The position numbers were made by a program, and so were the translations under genes. Below, piece by piece: positions 33,982 to 45,803 of a stretch of DNA of 64,000 bases (the stretch's first letter is position 1; each line of letters opens with the position of its first letter). Origin of the DNA: Whitmania pigra (Eukaryota > Annelida > Clitellata > Hirudinida > Haemopidae); assembly GCA_021613335.1 (NCBI GenBank), contig JAJTWR010000251.1:1-64000 (forward strand). The letters are read 5' to 3'. The notes under the pieces are model-generated. The model did not search any database and was not told the DNA's origin. It saw only the letters and a list, made by a program, of their open reading frames with translations.

Positions 33982-36900
33982 GCTTTTCTCTCAAGTTCTT
34001 TATCTTGTTCTTATTTCTACCCCTTTGCTGGGTGAATTTACAGCTGATTGTCATGTTTTGGTAATAATGCCTTTTAAGACCAATTTCATGTGTCTGATGC
34101 GAGTGACGGCGTTAAAAGCTAGACGATGTGATAGAATTTTAAGTTTTACGATGTACTTACCTTGTTATGAACGTGATAATGATTGATTGATTGAGTTAGT
34201 GAGTGACTGATTGTGATATTAGTAAGGTTTTATTTATTAATTAAGGCTTTAGTCTGTTAATTAATTAGGATGTAAGCTAGCTGACAAATTGATTGCAGAA
34301 TATTACTTGATATTTAAAAATACTTAACGATGATTTTTAAGGAATAGTTTCGTAATAACATATAAGACTTATGTCCTGTTTATACTTATCGATATTTATA
34401 TTTGCAGTTCAAGAATCGATTTTCCAATTGTTCAAAAATGAAGTAAGAAAAAGAACATATTTTTAGTCAAAAGTTATAGTTTCAATCTCAAAAAATCATT
34501 GAAATTTTTTTATAAAATGTTTTTTTTTACAAAGTTTAGGATTCCTTATGAGCTGATTAAATCGATTTAAATGTATTCTGTTTTACCATGCACAACCCTG
34601 AATCGATTTGGAGCGAAAAGTTGACCCAAAGAGTCTCCAGAACCATACCTCAAAGTCGCAAAACTTACGAAACGAACATTAAAAACAATACGTTTAAAAG
34701 TAAGATATCTGATTTTAAAAAAACTTCGATTACCCTTCCTAGATTGGTCTCCTCTCTTTCTTGGTAGGAAATTATGCCACTGGAATGTTCTGATGTTGTC
34801 TACAATTTCGAGTAGAGGTGAAGCGTTGACTGCCAGAAAGCGCTCGAATTCCGTATCATAATATGGATATACTCCGATTAATTAGTATCTATTTCTTAAT
34901 TGTACATCATAGTTAAGTGAATGTAAGCTTGCTTTAACAAGGAATGAAGTACACGACACGTTTGCCCTTCGAAAGTCTTGAGAATTGAGAGCACTGCCTT
35001 TCTATCCTGTCGGTTGCGTGGACCTCCCTCGGTTGCTGGAGACGATCGGAAGCGTGCGAGCGATGGCGGGCCAAGCACGTGCATCATTTCACGTGCACGC
35101 ACACCGAAAGTACAGATGACTGCTACATGGCTTGCACGCTGACGAACATAATATTTTAAAGGTTTATTGCTCCATTAATCGAAGTTCGTATTTCCAGCTT
35201 CACAAGCACTGCTTACATTCATCGACGGACCGGAAATCTCAATTGTCCTCTCCAATATCAAACTAACTTTTGTCCATTTGGAAGACATGCGTTCATTCTA
35301 TTAGATCTAAGAGCCTCTAGCGCTCCTTAGGGCAAGTCCTGCGCCAATAGGGAACGCGCAACCAGAGGTATGGTTTGTGGATTCGTTATACTCGTTACTG
35401 GCTTCTTGTTTTTATCATGTGTCCAGTGCTTTCTTTTCTGGGAAAACAGGCTTGATGCAAATCGAATGGGATGTCCAAGAGACTTCGATAAGATCGTGTT
35501 TCAGTGTTCAGCGGATTCGATTTCATCTGCCCATCGAACGATGGAAGAACTGGAGGGGATTCCACTTCTACGATGCATGAGTTGACCATTAGGAGAGGCA
35601 TCCTATTTATCTAATTCTATAATTTGCATAATCAGGTGCGGATTTACTTTAGCGAAAGAGTTATTTTGGGAAGTTAAACAAAAATACTATTCCCAAGCAC
35701 GCACGTAGCAAGCAGATGTTTACTTAGATGTCTGGAAGGAGAGATGGATGTGATGGAAGAGCCTGGTAGGTGGATGGAGTGTCGATAACGATCAATACTG
35801 GGACCTCGCGAAGCGTCCAACTCAGCCAAGCAGCGAAGAGAGCTGCAGCTACCCTCGGGGTTTTGGGGATAACGATCCATTCATTTCTATCAGACGATGT
35901 TTAAAAGTAGACTCCTGCCATTTGCAGACTCTCGGAGCACCATTTTAGCGATTGTTAAACAGAAATTTGTATTAAAGTAATTTTTAATAACTATAATTAA
36001 TGTACATATTTTTTAATATCTAAATTATACGTTTAATTACGCCAAGTGTTTTTGTATCAATTAAACACTCAAAAAAATGTGGTTTACAAGTTGCTTACTA
36101 TTTATTTGGTAATTTCAGTAAAACATTACATTGTTGATAATAATAAAATGGTGAATGCCCAATATGAAATTTATATTTAAAATATCTTGAAAGCTATTCT
36201 TTTATTCTGATTTAAAAACTTTTTAGAACTTTCGAAATCAATTAGCCATTTCTTGGAGCATTTCATGTTTTCATTTTTTCTTAACTTTGGCATGTCGTCT
36301 GAATCTTTTTCTTACTTTAAGTCTTGATTTCCAAAACATCATCATCATCATCGTCGTCGTCGTCGACAACAACAGCATCAATCTGTGTTGTGATTGTTGG
36401 ATCAAGAACATGATCCCAGGCACTGATACTAAAGTCAAGGATTAAGTCTTTTAAAAAGAAAAATTGTGGATCCACAATGGGGACCCACAAGATCGCCGAC
36501 AGACATTACGGGAAAAATTGAGGGTCTCGCGAGCATTTGCCCTCCTCGGTGACTCTGGTAACGGTTACGATTAAGTATGTCAACTGTGACGTAATGGATG
36601 TGTAAGTGCAGTAACCTTTTATAACCAAGCCTATATAAAAATGCCGCAGACACGTGAAACTAATTAGAATGTGTCTACAGTGTAGACTCTACACCGTATA
36701 TAATAAAGCAAAAATATGCAATCTGAAATTTTTAATAAAAGTATCATTTGTTAGTTGATTTTTTTTATTATTTATTAGTTGGTTGTTCTCGTTATATGAG
36801 CATAGCAGGTCTACTGCAAAAAATATAGCTACTAATGACATACATAATGACATATCACACAAAACAGAAATACATGTATGTTAAAGATGCTTGGAACATG

Positions 36901-37487
36901 TAAAGTCATTGTAAAATATTTTCTTTGTAAGTCATTTTACGATTAAAACCACAAATTTAAAAATAGCGATATTTAACATAGTTTCCAATGCCAAAGATAT
37001 TAATATGTTTATTAACTTGCAAATATTTACCTTAGAGTTGTTCTCCAAAGCTCTCAAAAAAAAAATGCATAACAGTTTTTCTAAACAATGTTTTCGCGAC
37101 CTAAAATGGACAAATATATATGATGTTTCACAAGAGCAACTTTGGGAGATTAAAGGTTGAGATGGGTGAATAGAGAAATTATAAATTAAGTCTAATATAT
37201 TACATTTAATTACATTTACGAAAGTCCATTTTTAATTTGACATAAACATAACTATTTCATAAATTAAAATTATATAATAATTATTATTTGTTTCTTATCT
37301 ATAGTTAAAAAAATAAATTTAAATTAAATTTTAAAATTTAATTTTAAATATCTTTAAATTTTAAAATTTAATTTTAAATATCTTTAAATTTTAAAATTTA
37401 ATTTACGATCTTCTACTTTACATGGGTTGGTTCAAGAAGTGTGCTATTCTATCTTTGTCATAACGCACTAAGAAAGAATCCAAGAAG
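33982..37487. other. Long spacer, no supported gene
   Basis: It starts with the ATPase beta leader/promoter side. GATT/GACT tracts are near 34180-34215, and a GC-richer stretch lies at 34950-35110. An open frame at 35370-35585 begins with a signal-peptide-like run (MVCGFVILVTGFLFLSC) but has no other support. ATC/GTC triplets lie at 36340-36366. Confidence 0.35.
37321..37404. repeat. 30-bp tandem repeat with internal palindrome
   Basis: Almost three copies of a 30-bp unit (TCTTTAAATTTTAAAATTTA...). Each carries the self-complementary AAATTTTAAAATTT. The array ends about 83 bp before the ATG of the RING gene at 37488, so it lies in its promoter or leader. Confidence 0.8.
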
Positions 37488-37943
37488 ATGTCGGGCTCCG
37501 AACAACAGCAGGAACATCAGGAACATCAGGAACAGCCAACGTTCACTTTTAAGCACTTAGCCATGGTACGTGAATACCTAGATACGAGACAAGAACCTGA
37601 ACAATTGGAATCTAGCGATGAAATCCTAATTGAGAAGGCAAAGAGAGTTATGAAAGTTTTAGAACATTACAAGACACAAGTGGGAGAGCTTAACGAGAAA
37701 AATATGCCAATGCATCCGTGTCTCGTTTGTTCGAACAAGGTCAAAGTTCTCAGCAAACTCGACTGCTGTGATCATGGATTTTGTTTCCACTGCATCGACG
37801 AGTGGACCGAAAGCAATACCAGTTGTCCTGTTTGCCAAAGGAAAATCCAAAAGATACACTACGTAAACGATGGTAAGAATGGCACGAAATATATTGGTTA
37901 TTTTCAATTTAAGTCAAGACGTCATAATGATTGGATAGATTAA
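37488..37943 (+). CDS. Intronless RING-finger protein, probable E3 ubiquitin ligase
   Basis: One open exon of 151 residues. A C3HC4 RING spans about residues 78-116: C78, C81, C94, H96, C99, C102, C113, C116 (motifs PCLVC, CDHGFCFHC, CPVC), with Trp106 in the position that often helps bind an E2. This resembles the RINGs of PHRF1 and SCAF11, but nothing outside the RING matches them. The N-terminus is Gln/Glu-rich with a QEH repeat, then a predicted helical stretch (residues 40-70). The C-terminus is basic. RINGs of this type transfer ubiquitin from E2 enzymes; the substrate is unknown. A poly(A) signal AATAAA lies at 37994-37999. The start is the first ATG and follows an AT-rich leader. Confidence 0.8.
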   Translation: MSGSEQQQEHQEHQEQPTFTFKHLAMVREYLDTRQEPEQLESSDEILIEKAKRVMKVLEHYKTQVGELNEKNMPMHPCLVCSNKVKVLSKLDCCDHGFCFHCIDEWTESNTSCPVCQRKIQKIHYVNDGKNGTKYIGYFQFKSRRHNDWID

Positions 37944-38969
37944 AGTGGTCTTATTGATAGGTTAATCACGAGAAAACAAAATTTTCTTTGTTGAATAAAC
38001 TATTTCGTTCCAAACAACGTGATTCTCTTATCGTGTGTGGATCACCAAATTCATGATGCAATGTTTGAAACTAATGCTATTCTTTCTGTTTCTTGCCAAA
38101 AGTTTCAAGCTACAAGCTTTTCCTTTCATCTCGTTTAGAAAAGAGAAACAGAAATAAGGAAATTATATTGAAAGATATAATTCAACTAGCCTCTGTGTAA
38201 CCGGAATAAACACCAAATCAAGTCTTGATAATTCAGTGAGACTGTCGCGCTAAGAATATGGCTGTTGAAACTTGTAAAGCGGGAATGGACGATTGAAAAA
38301 GATAATTTTCTTAGTAGATTTTGAATGTGCTACGGATTGAGTATTCCAGGAATGTAATGCAACATTCGAGACCTTATGTTATGTTTGGTAGGTAATTGTA
38401 AAATTTTAGAACTTCAGAACCAGGTTGAGCTCCCAAAATATGACGGGCCCTGAGCAGTTACCTCCGCCTCCCCTCTCTTGGCAATCCTGAGGATGGGAAT
38501 TCATTATTGGAATTCGCGGGAGAGTGGATCTATCGAGAATACTTCTAAAAAAATCACAAATGTTTTATGCAAGTCATTTGGTTAATGTTGACATCCAATG
38601 TCATAGTCGTTTTAGACAAGGAGTATTTAGAAGTTTTTTTAGCCAAGGACTTCTGAAGTCTCGGCTGACCAAACGTAAACTTAAATTAAGGTGAATTAAC
38701 AAAGAGCTATTTGTTGTGGAGCTATGATGCAAATTCAATTTACAAAAATGGGAACGAATGCATAACTTTAAACAGGCTAATCCTGATGTCTGACGATGAT
38801 ACAGCGCAGAATTGTAATCAGAATGTCAATAACAATTAACATGGTTTTACGTTAGTGCTGATTAATGTGAAAAACTTGAAACCAATGACTTTCTGACACA
38901 ATTTTATCCAACTACGTTTCAAAGTGGCTCCGATCCTAATTAATAAATAAATTATTATAAATAAATAAA
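37944..38969. other. Spacer with a hAT-like end
   Basis: 3' UTR of the RING gene and AT-rich spacer. At about 38430-38500 there is GC-rich text (ACGGGCCCTGAGCAGTTACC, then CTCTCTTGGCAATCCTGAG) that resembles the hAT-like end at 24455-24545. Confidence 0.35.
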
Positions 38970-39465
38970 TAAGGCATTCAAGCTTTCATCGGGCATTTGT
39001 GGTCTGCAACAGGAATTCACGTACTTCATCTTTGAAAGAGTCTTCTCACACAAATACATAGTGCAAAGGTTGAAATTAATTCATATAAACATAATGTATT
39101 GGTAAGATGGATGGCATTTGAAGAGTTCGATCAAATTTCTTTCCTTGAATTTGTTCTTCAGGATGTCATTGGACTGCAAATCGATTACTTCCATTTGCAA
39201 GTCTTCAATGACATGGTCTTTATTTTCGAAGAACGTGCAGCGAGATCAGAGAATAGTTCCTGGAAGTTTTGGCGATGTGCATGTCAGAGTTCAGCGTTAT
39301 AAAAGTTATCATAAACACGCACATATTACTTGACAGATTTTAGTATGCTTTGCCCAGGCTTCTGTTGATTTTATTTTTTATTATATGTTTTCAAGGCTCC
39401 GCGGGCCGTATTAGAGGCCTTAGAGGGCCGGGTCCGGTCCACGGGCCATACTTTGGAGACTCCTG
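38970..39465 (-). pseudogene. hAT transposase C-terminal fragment with one terminal inverted repeat
   Basis: On minus, fragments read HVIEDLQMEVIDLQSND, LKNKFKERNLIELFK and CEKTLSKMKYVNSCCRPQM, matching the C-terminal dimerisation region of GTF2IRD2/ZBED-like hAT transposases. At the upstream side (39465-39395) the sequence starts CAGGAGTCTCCAAAGTATGG and runs into CCGG-rich text, the typical 5' end of such elements. The middle of the element, including the catalytic acids, is deleted. Confidence 0.65.
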
Positions 39466-39564
39466 GTTTGGACTATCGAGATAGAAACGTATTGGATTCT
39501 GTTTCTATCTTTAAAAATAATCGATCCATCAATGCTCTCTAGACTCGATGAGGGTTGATGCACT

Positions 39565-39720
39565 TATCTCTCATGGATGAGCGGTCGGCTTTGAAGTCCA
39601 AGGAGCCTAGTTCAAATCTTATTGCTCGCTGGGGACATTTTCTCATTCCCCCTCCTCCTCCTCCTCTTTAACTACCAACAGACAGTTACGTTGGCACCGG
39701 CTCACTCGTGGCAATAAATA
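39565..39720 (+). mobile_element. tRNA-derived SINE
   Basis: Box A (TGGATGAGCGG, 39574-39584) and box B (AGTTCAAATCT, 39609-39619) are spaced as in tRNA genes. A non-tRNA body follows, with a CTC-repeat run at about 39650-39667 and the end GGCAATAAATACAATTAG. No complete tRNA fold is expected or seen. Confidence 0.55.
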
Positions 39721-40666
39721 CAATTAGATTTGATCGTAACAGTGCAGAATACATCTGAGGAAAGCCGAATTTAGGTGCTCGTTAAATTTTGCTTTACGGC
39801 GAAAAGCATGATCAAAATGGCGGAATAATTTTGGGCTCGATTTGATGCCATGGAAAAGTACTGGAAAATGACGGTAACTGGAATCAAGGTTGAAGTTGGA
39901 TTGGAGGGTGGTGTCCAAAGGCATACGCGGCTGGATTTAATCTGGTAACTCGGTCTGCCCTGTCGATAATACCTAATTAATAATATCTAAATGATTGTTA
40001 TTTTGTTATTCAATTTAATATGCGAATATACCAGTGTTTATGATAATGATAATATTAATTAATATTAATCATTAATAATAATAATAACAATAATATAAAA
40101 TAATATAACAATAATAAAAAATATAAATATTTTAATAATTTAATTAATAAAATAACCATGATTACTTTCTTAAAATAACACCACTGAAATTAATGATATA
40201 AATAAATAATGCTATTATAATTGTTGTTATAATATATAATATATTAAAATTATGATAATTAATAAATATTTAATATTAATTATTAATGTTATTATTACTA
40301 ACATTATTTTTATTGCCTCCTCGTCTCAAATGAACTTTCACAAACTGCCGTTGTCCGTGGATCGATTGAAATGCTGCAGCTGTTTGTATGTTTGTATGAT
40401 CTTACACTCTCCGTTAACATTTTCCCCACTCAATATCCTTCTTCTCCTCCCATCTTCCTCCGCCTCATCATTGTCGTCGTCGTCGTCATCATCATCATCA
40501 TCATCATCACCAACCTTACCACCATCATCATCATTCTCCACGCTCCATTGAAAGTCGGAATTAGAAAGCGTCCTATTTTTTGGAATAGCTTTCATCGGAA
40601 AAACGCCGCATTTGGATGACCCGTATATTTCCATGCCTTTTGATGTAATTTTGTTTTTTTTACTAG

Positions 40667-40698
<32 letters not shown>

Positions 40699-42898
40699 TG
40701 TTGTTGCTGGTTTCATGTATTATTTATATCCCATTCATACAATGTACAGATTTACTGTATCCCATTGATCACATTATCCTTCACATTGAGAGGTACCTCT
40801 GTTCATGCAGTTGTGAATATTGAATGATTTTAAAAACTCTGTGTGTCGATAATCTTTATAGTTTTTCAATTTGAAATTTGGCGGGAGTTCGAAGACACTT
40901 TCAAATGAATTTCCATGATGGATGGGGCACTTGTGTAGATTTTTCTCAACATTTACTAAATTGTATCATAACTTGATATTATTGTTTAATTTTAAGCGTT
41001 GCTAATTTTTTGCTAGGTTTGTGATTTATTATTAAAGCAATAGGCGACACTAACAAGAGATACACTTAGAATTTTTGGCAGTAAATCTATAATTAACTTA
41101 ATTGCTTTCTGTTTTTAATGTAAACGACGAATAACACAAACTGAAAACATCATTTGTTTTGCTATGATTGTTTTTTTAGGACATTTATTGGGAGTCGATA
41201 ATGACTGCAGGGAGGATCTGTGTTCACTTCCTAAGAGATCAATACCAGTGTTCGAAAGTCCCGTATGGCCATGTCCAAGTAGAAATGGAAATTTCCATTT
41301 CACGCTGTTACGAGGACAAAGATCCTGGATGAAAATATTTGAAATCTCTTGAAATACCGCTCTGAAATGATGTTTCTAATGCTAAATAATTTCAAAATAA
41401 TCAAATTAAATTTAAAAATTAATTTCCATAAATTTTGCATTATTAAACTCTCGAATCTCCGAGAAAAATCGGAAACGAAAGCAGTCCTACTGCGATGAAC
41501 CAGACTGACACGATTGGATGCTCGACCGTTACCAAGGTGATTCACAAGAAATTCCAAACTCCATTTGAATTATTTATTTGAGCGTGCCGTGGCAAATCTT
41601 GTGCTCAAGATTCTCTTCACGGGAAAATTCTGTGAGAGATTTACAGGGAACCGAGAAGTGTTTAAAATGAGAGATGGATGGATGGATATATAGATTTATA
41701 AATAGATGTATAGATAGAGATAGAGACAGTGAAAAGAGAGTGAGATAATATTAAATATTTCTTAATAAAATTTGATTTGATTAGCCATCGAAAAATATCA
41801 AAAAATGCGATCTTTCCTACGGGAATCACCTCAAGCAAGGATCATTACCTCAGAAACAGTAATAAACGATTTTGCAAATTATATATTTAGGAGCATGAAA
41901 TGTTATAAACATCTCGCTAATCACTGGATTGATAGATGAGGATAAATGTTTATCCAATTTCACCCCGACTTAGTAAATGCCTTTAAGGAACGCCATCTTG
42001 AACATGTAAGCGGGCAGGTTTTTTAAATAATTCATTACTCTTATTAATCAAACTCTATAGTTTTAAAATTCATTTTTTGCTGCTAAGCGTAAGATGTTGA
42101 GGATTGTAGAATGCTATTTCTTACGAAGGTTTTATGTTGCCATGATGTGACCAGTGACGGATTTAGGGGTGTAGGGACCACAGATTCACAGCTGGATGTG
42201 ATGCTTTTGGCTCTCTCGACGCTTTATGATCGTCCGCAACGTCTCCACTTGTGGATTTATGGCTTTCGTTCTGATATTTATTTACTTCAATTTCAATATG
42301 AAAACTGATTGTGCAAAACAAACACTTCTTGCTTGAACTGTCCTCTTGGAAAATTGTTATTAAAAGTAAAAAAGAAATCAAAAATTATAATAACAAACGA
42401 AATACTTGGTAAATACTGAAATAGTAACGTATTGCTAGATCAGTGACTAAAGGGAGTTAATAAGTAAAGTGAACCTAGAATCAACAGATCACAAACTCAG
42501 AAATATTCGCAATTATCAACATAGATGAAGTGAACTTTTGATTCCGAATTTCAATGGTCAGATATGTAGGACTAAAAGAAATTAAGAATGTCTTAATTAA
42601 AAGAAAGATTACAAATTATAATACTGCACTTCTGGGAAGTGAACAAAGAACATAAGAAAACAGTAACAATTGAGCAGCTTCGAGAAAATGGCAAAACTTA
42701 TTTGACCTTACCATTTGTGCAAACAAATTATCAAGGACTTGACTTGCTAAATTTACATGTCAAGTTTTTGAAGCTTTAAGTATGAACACAAGTTATTGGC
42801 AAAAAAATTATAAAAAAAAAGTACAAAGTATCGACATGCTGGTTGGCAAGTGTACTTCCGAACAATCGGTCAGAATCTGTGAAAGTCTTTTCTCCAAA
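39721..42898. other. AT-rich spacer with triplet repeats
   Basis: Very AT-rich. It has GTC/ATC triplets at 40470-40515 and ATT triplets at 40668-40692. At 42150 the sequence CAGTGACGGATTTAGGGG is a typical hAT terminus (fragment to about 42230). No supported gene. Confidence 0.4.
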
Positions 42899-45803
42899 TC
42901 AGAAACCTGGTTCTTCAAACAGTCCCCTTGGTGGTTCACTCTCCTTCAGTAGAAAATAACAATAATATATTTTTAATTTTAAGGTCATCGAGAAGGTAAC
43001 TACAATTTTATGTTTTCATATTTTCAATTTTGATTATGGCTTTTCTTGTAACTTCCTTATTTACTCATTGCTGATGTTTTAATGATGTTAGCTTAAGATA
43101 GCAGGGTAGAAGAAAACAAGATGTTAGAATCGTTAATTGCTTTATTAATCATAATTCTTAATCATTTTGACAAATCCCAAAATGTCATTTACATCAAATC
43201 CCAAAATGTCATTTACATCAAATCCCAAAATGTCATTTACGTCAAATGGGAAAGCAAGTTAATTAAAGTTCACAGATGTAGATTGAGGATCACAAATTAT
43301 AATTATAGTCGAGAATAGGAGTGTGGCAGAGGCGACTAGAAACTTTGGGTCAAAAAAGTTAGGTGACGAATGACGGCATTTGGTGCTTCTTACTTCTTTG
43401 CAATTCCACTATATACTATATATTCTACTAATATTTCAGTCCATATCAGACATATCACAATAATTTTATAGTACAACTTTCTCTTCAACACTTTTGAAAA
43501 TATTTGTCCACTAACAAGTCATTATTATTAAGTGAGATTAATAATCATGATGTTGCAATCACAAATCTTGATCAGAATATGAAGGATTTCTTGAAATGAA
43601 GCAGACATCGTTGATTCAAAAGTCACCATCATCAAGTATTATAAAAACTTGTATGAGAAAATTAATTAGTTTGCCCAAACTCAAGATTCAACGTAACAAG
43701 CCGTCCTAGTAACCATCATCCGAACATTAAATGCATGTTTAACTAAAGACAAACCACCACAACATCTAAACTTTGAACTAAATAAACACCAGCTTAAATA
43801 ACAACTCAGAAATTCTAAAGATAGTCTTCTTGTTGCAAATCAGTCCTGTTACCTCCGATTCCTTCCTGAAATTCAACAAGGCCAAACTGTGGAACTCGAC
43901 ATCAAAATGAAATTCAAGAAGCAGAAGCGTCAGGAAAACGACGACTCAAATAAATGCCTACCAACCTAACGTTCCCAGCTGATATGGACTAACAGCTCAA
44001 GCGAGTCAAAAGCATGTGAAATGAAAATTAAAAAAAAAAGAGTTTAAATGGAGTGGAATATATTCATGGTTGTTGAAACAAAGTTCTTCAGAAAAAAGCA
44101 AGATTTATAGAATAGGAAAGACATCTATGAAATATTTCGCGTTGGCCTCTAAGCTCGTTTTATTTATCCGTATAAGACTATTTCTTCAAAAATACTCCCA
44201 GAATCTTCACAATCCTAAAAAAATGACAAAAGACAATGAGTATTGAGAAAGCATAAGTACTACTCATATCTAATGATTTTCTAGTGGGACAGTAAACTTT
44301 GTTAGTTAGGGGTAATTGTGGGAATTAATCTTTCATCGTAACATGCTGAAAAGGGTTGACGATTATTACAACATTCAGTGAAAGTAAACAAAAGGTAAAA
44401 ATAATGTAATGTATTATCTGTGACCTAAAGGGCTGTTTATATGTTTATATAGATATATTTATTATTAAGATATAAGACATTCAACTTATTTGCAGGATTT
44501 CTTGATGAATAGACAGTATTTTAGTATTTTAGCATATAGCATCACCTCTCAGTAGTGATTTGAAATGCTTGTTTTTGTTATTAATAATCCTATTAAAACC
44601 TCAAGCATGAACTTGATTATAGTCAAAGGAAAGGGTTGAAAACAAGGATCAAATGGCAAGGTGTAAAGCAATCCTCTTTGGGCAATTTTCTATGGAAACT
44701 TCTGACAAAAGAACAAAACTTTGCTTCGGTAAACTTGAGGTCGTCACTGAACAAATTGCAGAGTTCACTCGTACCAGCCACAAGTTGAACTTGCAAGCCT
44801 CAAACATCCTCACATCCATAGTAGGCTTTATGTGGATTTAGGGTGCATCTACTCAAAACTCAATTGTATACAGTATTCAAATACGTGACAAGCAAAGAAA
44901 AAACTGAAATATAAGCAAGACTCAATTCTCATGGAAACTTCAAAATCACATCCACAAAGCTCTTAAAAAGTTAATAAATCCAGCATAATAAGCCACAATG
45001 ACCTGCCAACAGATGGCATTATCAAGAATATTTACAAATCCACAAAGGCAGCAGATTCGTGGCAAGTTTTCGAACAAAATTTAAACTGATGAAAACGTCC
45101 AAATAACCTCTTGAAGAAGATCCATCTGAGCAATTGCACCTAGGACGCTCTTCTTGCTCGAGTCTTGCACCTCTCCTCCCAACACAAACTCGTCGAGAAC
45201 GAAGTAGGCCTTCTCGAAGTTGAAGATTATGTCCAACTCGCAGACCTGGTTAAAGAATTTGAGATGAAAATAGTAGAATTAAATTGACAATTTAGCTTTA
45301 TAGCTTTATACTTTTAGTTCAGATAATTTCAATTTTACTTCTATATGTAAAAAAAGCAGATGATTCCACAAACATTTCCAAAGTATTTGTCAAGCAGCTC
45401 CACATATCTGTGAATGATCTCCAGTGTTAGCAGTTCATTGTCCTTGTTCTCAATGCAACAACAAAAGTAGAGGCTTGCATATCTAAAATTGGGAGAAAAA
45501 TGATGAGATCATAACTAACAGATTGCTCTAAAGCACTATTTGGTGAATAGCTGCTAAGTAACTAAATAAATCTAAATGTCAAACTCCTGTAAAAATCTTT
45601 GAGTTTAAAAGCATTTGAGGGAACCTTTTGTAAACAATTTTCATGTCTTTCCATTCCAAGAAGCTCGACATTTTTGGTTTCCTGGACAACACAGTTGTCA
45701 CCAATTCCTTGATGATTTTCTTCTTGACTTTGTCAGGATAAGAAACAAACCATTTCTGAAGTCGAAGTTTGCCTTGCCTACTGAACAGAAACATGAACTG
45801 CAT
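42899..45803 (-). CDS. AP1S: AP-1 complex sigma subunit
   Basis: Four exons give 156 residues, the family length: 45803-45625, 45482-45374, 45245-45108 and 42943-42899. All phases agree. The protein starts [19 protein letters not shown] and includes [29 protein letters not shown] and the [15 protein letters not shown] segment, the conserved longin-like fold of AP-1/AP-2 sigma. [15 protein letters not shown] and the tail LFEEPGF match AP-1 rather than AP-2. AP-1 sits on the trans-Golgi network and endosomes, and sigma with gamma binds dileucine sorting signals. The ATG directly follows an acceptor (TTGCAACAG); vertebrate AP1S genes also have an intron next to the start codon. The last 14 codons are separated by a 2.2-kb intron. 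Confidence 0.93.
42944..45107 (-). other. Last intron of the AP-1 sigma gene
   Basis: A 2.2-kb AT-rich intron. It contains a perfect-to-near-perfect 24-bp tandem repeat (CAAATCCCAAAATGTCATTT...) in three copies at about 43170-43243. An open stretch at 44653-44841 has no support as an exon. Confidence 0.6.
43170..43243. repeat. 24-bp tandem repeat, three copies
   Basis: The unit CAAATCCCAAAATGTCATTT plus ACAT is repeated three times with one change (ACGT in the third). It is in the AP-1 sigma last intron. The open reading frame across it is a by-product of the unit length. Confidence 0.85.

Noticed and set aside
35370..35585. Small frame with a signal-peptide-like start (MVCGFVILVTG)
   Set aside because: No conserved feature, no poly(A) or splice support; overlapping frames are equally open.
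44653..44841. 62-residue frame in the AP-1 sigma intron
   Set aside because: No homology recognised and no splice sites; AT-rich surroundings give such frames by chance.
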